From Oryzihumus sp036391795 (GTDB lineage Bacteria > Actinomycetota > Actinomycetes > Actinomycetales > Dermatophilaceae), in the NCBI RefSeq assembly GCF_036391795.1, contig NZ_DASVZH010000208.1:1-21959 (forward strand): a DNA stretch of 21,959 nt. Reading direction: 5' to 3'. Below, piece after piece: positions 14,546 to 21,299 of this stretch. The notes under the pieces are model-generated. The model was not told where the DNA came from. It was given only the letters and a program-made list of their open reading frames with translations, and searched no databases. How positions within the stretch are numbered: the first letter of the stretch is position 1; every line of letters starts with the position of its first letter. A program made the position numbers and the translations under genes.

Positions 14546-16233
14546 GCCCCACCGGCCGGCTCCGCACCCCGTCGGCCCCGGGCGGCCTGGCCGCGCTGGT
14601 CCTGCTGGCCGTGCTGGCCCTCGTCGTGCTGCCCCTCGCCCGCCTCGCGCAGACCGTGGCACAGGGCGGCCGCGAGGCCCTCACCGCCATGGCCCGCTCC
14701 CCCGACCTGACCGCCACCGTCGGGCGGACGCTGCTGCTCGCCGTCCTGGTCACCGTGGTCGCCACCCCGGTCGGCACCGCCGCGGCGCTCGGCCTGACCC
14801 ACACGACGGTGCCGGCCCGACGGTTCTGGCAGGTCGCGATGGTGCTGCCCGTGCTGTTGCCCCCGTTCGTCCTGGGTTACAGCTGGACCCAGGCCTACGG
14901 CCGTGCCGGCCTGACCGACGAGCTGCTGGGCCTGCACTGGCCGGCGCTGCTCGGCGCGCCGGGTGTCGTGGTCGTCCTCGTCGTCACCGCCGTGCCGATC
15001 GTCTACGTCGTCACCGCTGCGGGGCTGGCCTCGGGGGCGGAGCCCGACCTGGCCCGCGCCGCCCGGGCGAGCGGGGCGGGGGAGCTGACCACGCTGCGCA
15101 CGGTCACCCTGCCGCTCCTGCGCCCCAGCATCGGCGCCGCGGCGGTGCTGGTCTTCGTCGTCACGCTGGAGAGCTTCGCCGTCCCCCAGGTGATGGGCAC
15201 CCCGGCCTCGTTCACGACGGTGACCACCCGGATCTACTCCGACCTCGCCCTGGGCGCCGACCCCGCGGCCTTCACCGAGGCGATCGCGCTGGCGCTGCTG
15301 CTGGTCGTGCTCGCTGCTGCGGTCCTCGCACCGGCCGACCTCGTCCTGGCGCCCCGCCTGCGGGCCCGTCGCCAGGGCACTGCTGCGGCTCCCGACCCAC
15401 CCCCGCCGGGGTCCCGGACGGCCGGACGCGTGGTCGCCGCGGCGCTCGCCGGCTGGCTGCTGCTGGGCCTCGCGCTGCCGCTCCTGGCGCTGCTCGCCGC
15501 CTCGGTCACCCGTGCCGTCGGCCTCCCGCCGACACCGGCGAACTGGACCCTGGACCACTTCCGCTCGGTCACCGGCCCGGACACCCTGGCCGCGGTCGGG
15601 CGCAGCCTGCTCCTGGGCTGCACCGCCGCTACCGTCCTCACGCTGCTCGGCGGCGCCGTCGCCGTCCTGGAGCGCCGCCACGGCGGGCGACCCCTCGCCA
15701 CCGTCGTCACGCTCACCCTGGTGCTGCCCGGCTCCACCGTCGCGGTCGCCCTGCTGATCACCTACGGGCGGTGGCTGGGGGGCACGCTCGCCCTGATCCT
15801 GCTGGCCTACCTGGCCAAGCTCTGGGCGTTCGCCCACCGGCCGCTCTCCGGAGCCGTCGACCGGCTGCCGGCCCAGCACGTGCGCGCGGCCCGCGCCTTC
15901 GGCGCCGGACCCCTGACGGCCGTGCGCACCGTGGCCCTGCGCCCCCTCGCCCCGGCCCTGCTCACCGCCTGGGTCATCTGCCTGGTGACCGCTCTGCACG
16001 AGGTGACGATGTCCAGCCTGCTCTACGGCCCGGGCAGCACCACGGTGGCCGTCGTGGTCCTCAACGCCGAGGAGCTCGGCGGCATCGGCGACACCGCCGC
16101 CCTGTCGGTGCTGCTGACGCTGCTGCTGCTCGTGCCCGGCCTGCTGGTGTGGCTGCTGGTGCGACACCTGCGTATGCCGTCTGCAGGCCTCCGCACGCCC
16201 GCGGACGCGGTGGGGGTGCACCGTGCGTGGTGA
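14542..16233 (+). CDS. ABC transporter permease, fused double-domain (FbpB type)
   Basis: Inner-membrane permease of 563 residues made of two homologous permease domains in one chain, as usual for ferric-type importers. The ATG overlaps the lipoprotein stop. About twelve helices are expected, beginning GGLAALVLLAVLALVVLPLA at about 14-33. The ATPase-contact loops are LARAARASGAGELTTLRTVTLPLL in the first half and VRAARAFGAGPLTAVRTVALRPL in the second. GYSWTQAYG and FAVPQVMGTP, typical for this family, are in the first half. A linker near 275-290 is rich in Arg, Ala and Pro. The stop overlaps the ATPase start by 11 nt. Confidence 0.9.
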   Translation: MSPTGRLRTPSAPGGLAALVLLAVLALVVLPLARLAQTVAQGGREALTAMARSPDLTATVGRTLLLAVLVTVVATPVGTAAALGLTHTTVPARRFWQVAMVLPVLLPPFVLGYSWTQAYGRAGLTDELLGLHWPALLGAPGVVVVLVVTAVPIVYVVTAAGLASGAEPDLARAARASGAGELTTLRTVTLPLLRPSIGAAAVLVFVVTLESFAVPQVMGTPASFTTVTTRIYSDLALGADPAAFTEAIALALLLVVLAAAVLAPADLVLAPRLRARRQGTAAAPDPPPPGSRTAGRVVAAALAGWLLLGLALPLLALLAASVTRAVGLPPTPANWTLDHFRSVTGPDTLAAVGRSLLLGCTAATVLTLLGGAVAVLERRHGGRPLATVVTLTLVLPGSTVAVALLITYGRWLGGTLALILLAYLAKLWAFAHRPLSGAVDRLPAQHVRAARAFGAGPLTAVRTVALRPLAPALLTAWVICLVTALHEVTMSSLLYGPGSTTVAVVVLNAEELGGIGDTAALSVLLTLLLLVPGLLVWLLVRHLRMPSAGLRTPADAVGVHRAW

Positions 16234-17266
16234 GCCGCCCCCGGGCCGGAGCACCCGCGGATGCAGCCTGGAGGTCCGCGACCTCGTGGTGGAGCACGAC
16301 GGGGTCCCCGCGCTGCGGGGGGTCGACCTGCACGTCGCCACCGGGGAGGTGCTGGCGCTGCTGGGTCCGTCCGGGTCGGGCAAGTCGACCCTGCTGGACA
16401 CCGTCGCCGGGTTCGTCCAGCCGTGCTCGGGCACGGTGCTTCTCGACGGGCGGGAGGTCGCCGGCTCGGGACGGACGCTGCCGCCGGAGCGCCGCGACGT
16501 CGCGGTGGTGTTCCAGCAGAACGCCCTGTGGCCGCACCTGAGCGCGGCGGACACCGTGGCCTACCCGCTGCGGCGCCGGGGCGTGCCCCGCGAGGTCGCG
16601 CGGCGCCAGGCGGCCGAGCTGCTGGAGCGGCTGCACGTGGGGCACCTGTCCGCGCGGCGCCCGGCGGAGCTCTCCGGCGGGGAGCAGCAGCGGGTGGGGC
16701 TGGCCCGGGCCCTGGCGCGCGGCGCCTCGCTGTACCTCTTCGACGAGCCCACGGCGCACCTGGACATGCACGTGCGGGACGTGTTCCTGCAGGAGATGGC
16801 CGAGCGACAGCGGGCGACGGGTGCGGCCGCGGTCTACTCCTCCCACGACGCCGCCGAGGCGCTGGCGCTGGCCGACCGGGTGGCCCTGCTCGACGCCGGC
16901 CGGGTGGTGCAGGTCGGGACCCCGCAGGAGGTGTACGACCGCCCGGTCCACGAGTGGGCGGCGCGGCTCACCGGTCCGGGCGCGGTGCTGGACCTGCCGG
17001 AGGGGCGGGTCCTCGTCCGGCCGGAGTGGGCGGCCGCGGGCGGCCCGGAGCCCGGACGGCTGGTGGCTCTCCGCTATCGCGGGCCGTGGACCGACCTGCT
17101 GGTGGAGACCGTCGGGGGCGTCCTGCTCCTGCGCGAGCCGGGGCACAGCGTGCGGTCGGTCGGCCAGCCGCTGCCCTGGCGGCTGCTGCACCGCTGGGTG
17201 CTGCCGGCTGCCGCCGACCGCACCGGGGCGACGCCTCAGCCGAGCACCGCCGCCGGACCGGGGTGA
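16223..17266 (+). CDS. ABC transporter ATP-binding protein, FbpC type
   Basis: Cytoplasmic ATPase of 347 residues. It starts at a GTG inside the last codons of the permease gene. Walker A is GPSGSGKS at 48-55, the Q-loop VFQQNALWPH lies at about 97, the signature LSGGEQQRVGLARAL begins at 150, Walker B is LYLFDEP at 170-176 and the switch His is H208 (SSHDAAEA). The D-loop reads TAHLD. After about residue 245 comes a short TOBE-like part (VLVRPEWAA, LVALRYRGPWTDLLVE). Its last 31 nt overlap the end of the convergent hydrogenase-operon gene, and no terminator is visible in between. It energises the import of the compound bound by the preceding lipoprotein. Confidence 0.9.
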   Translation: MRGEPPPGRSTRGCSLEVRDLVVEHDGVPALRGVDLHVATGEVLALLGPSGSGKSTLLDTVAGFVQPCSGTVLLDGREVAGSGRTLPPERRDVAVVFQQNALWPHLSAADTVAYPLRRRGVPREVARRQAAELLERLHVGHLSARRPAELSGGEQQRVGLARALARGASLYLFDEPTAHLDMHVRDVFLQEMAERQRATGAAAVYSSHDAAEALALADRVALLDAGRVVQVGTPQEVYDRPVHEWAARLTGPGAVLDLPEGRVLVRPEWAAAGGPEPGRLVALRYRGPWTDLLVETVGGVLLLREPGHSVRSVGQPLPWRLLHRWVLPAAADRTGATPQPSTAAGPG

Positions 17267-18027
17267 GCGACGCCGTCGTTGACGATCGCCAGGTGGTGCC
17301 GGGTCCAGTGCTGCACCGAGGCGAGCTGGCGGGCACTGAGGCGGTCGCAGACCCACTCCCAGTGCAGCGCCACCCAGTCGCCCGGCACCAGGTCGGGCGC
17401 CAGCATGACGCCGTCGAGGGCCCACACGGCGGTCTCCACCCCGGGCGGGCCGAGCTCGAGGCGGCGGCCGTCCCAGGTGAGCGCCCGCGACTGCACGACC
17501 GCCTGGTCACCGGTGACCGAGAGCACCTGGCCCCACCGGATCCGGCACCGGTCGAGGACGGTCAGCGCGGCCCGGTGCCGGCGGTCGTCGCCGAGCAGCC
17601 CGATCCAGGGGTAGATGCAGAACACGTGGAAGCTGTGCGTGGGCAGCCCGCCGGCCAGCACGCCCTCGGTGAGGCTGGCGAACCGCGGGCCGGCGCGGTG
17701 CCGGAACCGGTCCTCCATGGAGTCGCCGACGACGGCGGTGCCCACCCGCGGCAGCAGCCCGTTGCCGACCCAGTAGGCCTCGACGACCCGCGTGTCGAGC
17801 GGGTCGGGGATCCCGACGGACCCCGCGATGAGCTCGAGGTAGGGCCATGCGCCCTCGAACTGGCGGGCCATCAGCCGCATCTCCGTGTCGACCACGCCGG
17901 CACTGCCCATCTCGAGGAAGGCGGCGTTGTCGGCCGGCCCGCAGTAGCCGTGCGAGTTGGGCGGGAACGCGTACCTTGCGAACAGCACCGGGCCAGGCGC
18001 GCCGCGCAGCTCAGCCGTGGAGGACAT
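17236..18027 (-). CDS. Hydrogenase-operon protein of unknown function, DUF6390-like
   Basis: Protein of 263 residues without signal peptide. It starts ATG at 18027, 17 nt inside the end of hypC. The N-terminal motif FARYAFPPNSHGYCGPADNA is, as far as I recall, the mark of DUF6390 proteins, which are found in actinobacterial [NiFe]-hydrogenase clusters. Other conserved-looking parts are AYWVGNGLLPRVG, THSFHVFCIYPWIGLL, CRIRWGQVLSV and VALHWEWVCDRL. The pattern of His, Trp and Cys residues would allow a metal- or cofactor-related role, but no known active site is recognisable. It is the last gene of the operon and ends inside the convergent ATPase gene. Confidence 0.8.
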   Translation of the reverse strand: MSSTAELRGAPGPVLFARYAFPPNSHGYCGPADNAAFLEMGSAGVVDTEMRLMARQFEGAWPYLELIAGSVGIPDPLDTRVVEAYWVGNGLLPRVGTAVVGDSMEDRFRHRAGPRFASLTEGVLAGGLPTHSFHVFCIYPWIGLLGDDRRHRAALTVLDRCRIRWGQVLSVTGDQAVVQSRALTWDGRRLELGPPGVETAVWALDGVMLAPDLVPGDWVALHWEWVCDRLSARQLASVQHWTRHHLAIVNDGVAHPGPAAVLG

Positions 18028-18250
18028 CGAGCCCTCCCTCCTCGCCGAAGACCGCGAGTGCGTCCCGCGCCTCCTCCTCGGTCATCCGCTCCAGCGCGAA
18101 GCCGCTGTGGATGAGGATGTGCTCGCCCGGGGCGGGTGGCTGCTCCAGCAGCCCGACGTTGACCGACCGGACCACCCCGGCGACGTCGACGTCCGCCAGG
18201 TCGCCTCCGGCGTGGAGTCGCACGACCCGTCCGGGCACCCCCAGGCACAC
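18011..18250 (-). CDS. hypC: Hydrogenase assembly chaperone HypC
   Basis: Cytoplasmic chaperone of 79 residues for [NiFe]-hydrogenase maturation. It works with HypD to carry the Fe(CN)2CO unit to the large-subunit precursor. The start is a GTG at 18250, directly followed by the essential Cys2 (V-C-L-G-V-P-G-R-V). The frame is open upstream but the HypC family always begins with Met-Cys. The second family motif, GEHILIHSGFALERM, holds the conserved His near position 48. There are 2 nt between the hypA stop and this start, and its end overlaps the next gene by 17 nt. The size is normal for the family. Confidence 0.95.
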   Translation of the reverse strand: MCLGVPGRVVRLHAGGDLADVDVAGVVRSVNVGLLEQPPAPGEHILIHSGFALERMTEEEARDALAVFGEEGGLDVLHG

Positions 18251-18252
18251 GG

Positions 18253-18618
18253 TCAGCCCCCCGGCCCGGCCGCGACCGTGACCGGGCCGCGCAACGTCAC
18301 CGAGACGACGGTCAGCTCGTCCCCACCGGTGACCTCGACGTCCTCTCCACCGCAGGACGGGCACACCGCCCACGGGTCCATCGACTCGGTCACGTCACCG
18401 CAGGTCCGGCAGTCCACCGTCACCGGCACGACCTCGAGGTCGACCCGCGCGTCCGCGGCGACCGTGCCCGCGGCCACCATGGCGAAGGCCTGACGCAGCG
18501 AGTCGAGCACCACCCGCTGCCGGACCCCGGCCCGGACCGAGACGGCCGTCACGGTCCGGCCGTCGGCGCGCCGCAGCACCGCCTCGACGATGCCCTCACA
18601 CAACCCGATCTCGTGCAT
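18253..18618 (-). CDS. hypA: Hydrogenase nickel metallochaperone HypA
   Basis: Nickel-insertion chaperone of 121 residues. The N-terminus MHEIGLCEGIVEAV carries the nickel-binding Met-His-Glu. Zinc is held by two CxxC pairs, C70/C73 (DCRTCGD) and C86/C89 (VCPSCGG). The central beta-helix part (TVTAVSVRAGVRQRVVLDSL) is typical. A GGGGAAG ribosome site follows the stop of the micropeptide gene by a few bases. It would act with HypB, which is not in the window, to deliver Ni to the hydrogenase large subunit before cleavage by the endopeptidase encoded two genes upstream. Confidence 0.95.
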   Translation of the reverse strand: MHEIGLCEGIVEAVLRRADGRTVTAVSVRAGVRQRVVLDSLRQAFAMVAAGTVAADARVDLEVVPVTVDCRTCGDVTESMDPWAVCPSCGGEDVEVTGGDELTVVSVTLRGPVTVAAGPGG

Positions 18619-18628
18619 CGGCTTCCCC

Positions 18629-18730
18629 TCACATCGCGCGGATCTTCAGGTAGCGCCGGATGTCGGGCATCGCGGCCCGGACGGCCACGCCGAGCCCGAC
18701 GAGCAAACCCAGCCGGATGACCCATCGCAT
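18629..18730 (-). CDS. 33-residue membrane micropeptide of the hydrogenase operon (DUF6893-like)
   Basis: Small protein, too short for ordinary gene calling: 33 residues from the ATG at 18728-18730 to the TGA at 18629-18631. One membrane helix (WVIRLGLLVGLGVAVRAAM, about 3-21) is followed by a basic tail PDIRRYLKIRAM. GGAGG at 18739-18743 stands 8 nt before this ATG. A second ATG 6 nt earlier (18736) overlaps the stop of the protease gene in ATGA and would add two residues; either start may be used. It fits the small DUF6893 proteins, which I recall as being found beside actinobacterial hydrogenases. It is probably a real gene: good ribosome site, exact fit between two maturation genes and a tail that looks family-like. 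Its function is unknown; a membrane anchor or subunit is possible. Confidence 0.75.
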   Translation of the reverse strand: MRWVIRLGLLVGLGVAVRAAMPDIRRYLKIRAM

Positions 18731-18732
18731 GG

Positions 18733-19290
18733 TCATCGCCTCCTCTCCGGTGCCTCCCGGTCCGTCCCGCCGGGCCCTGCGCCCACGGGTGCTCCGACCG
18801 GCGCCTCACCCTCGGCCGGCGCCAGCACGGCCTCCTCGACCAGCCGCAGGACCAGCGCGGCGGCGTCGTCCAGCACGGCGGTGACCGGCGCGGACAGGCC
18901 CATCCCGTCGTCGAGGGACGCGGGCTGGCAGCCGACCACGCGGACCCGGCCGAGCCGGCCGCCGAGGCGCGGCACCATGGCCAGCACCGCCTGCGGGGCC
19001 AGGTCGTGGGCGTCGAGCATCGAGACCGGCGGCGCCTCGGCAGCGGCCAGGTCGGGGTCGATGACGAACAGGGTCCCCGGCTCGGCCGCCCTGTCGACGG
19101 CGTCGACGAGGACGAGGCCGTCCCACCCGTCGACCAGCTCGTAGGCCAGGTGGATCCCGCCGATGCCGAAGTCCTTCGCGGTCACGCCCTCCGGCCAGGC
19201 GTGCCCCGCCAGCCGCCCCATCACGGCCGAGCCGAACCCGTCGTCCCCGCGGAAGATGTTGCCGACGCCGGCGACGAGCACCCGGTTCAC
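18733..19290 (-). CDS. Hydrogenase maturation endopeptidase (HyaD/HybD/HoxW family)
   Basis: Cytoplasmic protease of 185 residues that removes the C-terminal extension of the hydrogenase large subunit after nickel insertion. The start is a GTG at 19290, where VNRVLVAGVGNIFRGDDGFG gives the family N-terminus; the GTG overlaps the stop of the preceding gene (GTGA). The nickel-sensing residues can be matched to those known for HybD: an acidic residue at D17 (GNIFRGDDG), D63 (LVLVDAVDR) and H95 (MLDAHDLAP). A C-terminal tail of about 30 residues rich in Gly, Ala, Pro and Arg (VGAPVGAGPGGTDREAPERRR) is longer than usual. Its stop overlaps the micropeptide's upstream ATG. The cognate large subunit is not in the window. 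Confidence 0.92.
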   Translation of the reverse strand: MNRVLVAGVGNIFRGDDGFGSAVMGRLAGHAWPEGVTAKDFGIGGIHLAYELVDGWDGLVLVDAVDRAAEPGTLFVIDPDLAAAEAPPVSMLDAHDLAPQAVLAMVPRLGGRLGRVRVVGCQPASLDDGMGLSAPVTAVLDDAAALVLRLVEEAVLAPAEGEAPVGAPVGAGPGGTDREAPERRR

Positions 19291-20669
19291 GGCGCCGCCT
19301 CCAGCACCTCGACCTCGTCCGGCGAGAAGTACAGGTAGCGGCCGTGCGCGAGCACCAGGTCGTGGGCGGGGTCGTCCTCGATCACCACGGCCAGGTGGTC
19401 GGCCCCGTCGACGTCGTGGAAGACAGCGGCGACGGTGGCGGTGCGCCCGGCCAGGAACATGTCCTGGGCGTCGGCCGGGCGCGACCCGGGGCGCAGCAGG
19501 ACCCGGCTGCCCCGGCGCACGCTGCGCCCGCCCACGTCGAGCTCGTCGGTCTCCGGGGACACTGCCGCGTCCCGCCCCGGGTCCCACCACGGCAGCTCCT
19601 CTGCGGTCGCCGTCTCGGCCGCCGGATCGCCCACCCCCGCCTGCCCGGTGACCTGCCGCAGGTAGCGGACCGCCCCGTGCAGCCGGTCCATGACGTCCGC
19701 GGGCATCCCGCTGACCTCATCGAGCAGCGCGGCGGCGCGGGCATCGGTACTGCGGGCAGTCCGCTGCTCCTCGTCGGTGAGGGTCAGGGCCCGCAGCGTG
19801 AGCAGCTCGTCGACCTCCGTCGCGTCGTAGAACGCGACCGGGCTCTCGGGCGCCACCTGCGGGTGGTCGTAGAGGATGATCGGCGAGGCCAGCACCATGT
19901 CGTTGCTCCCCGGGTCTCCCACGAGCACGGGGTAGGTCCCCTCGTGGTGACAGCTCGCAGCGTACGCGCGGGCCCACTCGGGCGGGTCCATCATCGACAG
20001 CAGCCGGCCGCCGTCCACCCGCACGAGCAGGTGCGCGGCGACCAGGGCCCGGCGCAGCGCCGCCTCCCGGCCCGGCTCGGGACCCGCCGGCTCCGCGGCC
20101 GTGGTGTTGTCCAGCCGAACCTCGAGCCGGGTCAGGCCGTACGGCCCCGGCAGCGGGTGCGCGGCGACCCGGAGCACCCCGGTGAGGGGCAGACGGGTGC
20201 GCCGCAGCCGGCCGACCGGCCGACCGGCCGGTCCGCGGAGCAGCTCGGTGTCCACCCCTGGGGGTATGGCGACCGGCAGCTCCCGCGGTCCGCTCGCCAG
20301 GTCGGCCAGGGACAGCTCGAGGTCCACCTCCCGCTCGACGGCCTCGTCCCACGGCAGCCACCTGCGGTCCTCCACGGCGAGCTCTGGCACGTCCACGAAT
20401 GAGCCACCGCGCAGGGCCTGGACCTCACGACGCTGCACCTGCAGGAACCGCGCCCGCACCACGAGCCGCGGGTCGGGCCCCTCCAGCAGCAGGTCGGTGC
20501 GCGTCCCGGACCGCTCCGAGGGGTCGGCGGCCACGACACCGGGGGGCATGAGCACGCCGAACTGCCAGCGCACGCGGTTCTTCGGGTCGTCGGCCCGGTA
20601 GGGGTAGAGCAGGTAGCCCTCGTAGAGGACGGCGTCGGCGAGCGGGCGCACCTGCTCGAACGTGGTCAC
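19287..20669 (-). CDS. 460-residue protein of the hydrogenase operon, function unknown
   Basis: Protein of 460 residues with no signal peptide or membrane helix. The GTG at 20669 overlaps the preceding stop (GTGA), and its own stop overlaps the protease start. The N-terminus is the distinctive YEGYLLYPYRADDPKNRVRW (16-35) followed by QFGVLMPPGV and DPSER. A beta-rich middle part (about 70-225) leads to SCHHEGTYPVLVGDPGSNDM (239-258), with a Cys-His-His cluster that could bind metal, and SPIILYDHPQVAPESP. The C-terminal 85 residues (about 376-460) form a separate small beta domain ending HGRYLYFSPDEVEVLE. I recognise it as the kind of protein found with actinobacterial group 1h type hydrogenases, but know of no assigned function. 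Confidence 0.8.
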   Translation of the reverse strand: MTTFEQVRPLADAVLYEGYLLYPYRADDPKNRVRWQFGVLMPPGVVAADPSERSGTRTDLLLEGPDPRLVVRARFLQVQRREVQALRGGSFVDVPELAVEDRRWLPWDEAVEREVDLELSLADLASGPRELPVAIPPGVDTELLRGPAGRPVGRLRRTRLPLTGVLRVAAHPLPGPYGLTRLEVRLDNTTAAEPAGPEPGREAALRRALVAAHLLVRVDGGRLLSMMDPPEWARAYAASCHHEGTYPVLVGDPGSNDMVLASPIILYDHPQVAPESPVAFYDATEVDELLTLRALTLTDEEQRTARSTDARAAALLDEVSGMPADVMDRLHGAVRYLRQVTGQAGVGDPAAETATAEELPWWDPGRDAAVSPETDELDVGGRSVRRGSRVLLRPGSRPADAQDMFLAGRTATVAAVFHDVDGADHLAVVIEDDPAHDLVLAHGRYLYFSPDEVEVLEAAP

Positions 20670-21298
20670 CGGTCCGCCTCCTTGAGCAACCACTCCACTG
20701 CCTCGTCCCAGGTGGTCAGGGCGTGGGTGGCCCGGTAGGCGTACAGGGCGTCGAAGGTCTCCCGCCCCAGCCGCAGCCAGGCGCTGCCCGGGAAGTGCAG
20801 GTCCATCGCCTCCCGCCACACCGCGACCGGCAGGGCGAAGGAGGCCTCCTTGTGCCACGGCACCGGCTCCACGCTGACCCCACCCGGCCCCCCGGTGAAC
20901 ACCGTCCCGGTGAACAGCAGCAGCAACGGCACCGACCCCTCCCGCAGCGCGTAGAGGTACTTGTGCGCGGCGACGTCGAAGTCGTAGCTGCACGGCACCG
21001 GCAGCACCACCTCGGTCGCGCCGGTGAAGCCGGGCACCATCTGGGTGGCGAACGCGAGCTGCAGCGGCTTGAGCGTCTCCCCCCAGCGGCGCCGCTCGCC
21101 GAAGAGGTCCACCAGGCCGGCGGCCTCGGTGTCGTCGTAACGCCGCCGCAGCGGCTCGACCCGGATCTGGACCCGCAGGGCCACGGCATACACCGGGGTG
21201 CCCGTCGTCTCAGTGACCCGCAGCCGCAGGTTCACCGTCGGTGCGGCGGCGTGGTGGTCGGCTTCAGCGCCGACGCAGGCGAGCTCGAGGTCGGCCAC
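20666..21298 (-). CDS. Hydrogenase-operon protein, DUF6084-like
   Basis: Protein of 210 residues, starting at a GTG 1 nt after the preceding stop. It begins VADLELACVGAEADHHAAAP, then PTVNLRLRVTETTGTPVYAV and ALRVQIRVEPLRRRY, an immunoglobulin-like beta arrangement. The middle includes FGERRRWGETLKPLQLAFAT and VVLPVPCSYDFDVAAHKYLY, and the end has LLLLFTGTVF, then PWHKEASFALPVAVWREAMD. I recall this layout as DUF6084, found next to actinobacterial [NiFe]-hydrogenases. The repeated beta strands suggest a scaffold or binding role rather than an enzyme. It ends in a GTGA overlap with the 460-residue protein gene. Confidence 0.8.
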   Translation of the reverse strand: MADLELACVGAEADHHAAAPTVNLRLRVTETTGTPVYAVALRVQIRVEPLRRRYDDTEAAGLVDLFGERRRWGETLKPLQLAFATQMVPGFTGATEVVLPVPCSYDFDVAAHKYLYALREGSVPLLLLFTGTVFTGGPGGVSVEPVPWHKEASFALPVAVWREAMDLHFPGSAWLRLGRETFDALYAYRATHALTTWDEAVEWLLKEADR

Positions 21299-21299
21299 G

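Noticed and set aside
14521..16554. 677-residue minus-strand open frame opposite the permease and ATPase genes
   Set aside because: Low-complexity Gly/Gln/Arg/Asp composition, the usual antisense shadow of a GC-rich coding region with a hydrophobic product.
20205..20240. Tandem GGCCGACC-type repeats with a palindromic look
   Set aside because: They lie inside the 460-residue protein gene, encode a Gly/Arg/Pro turn region and keep the frame; no sign of a separate element.
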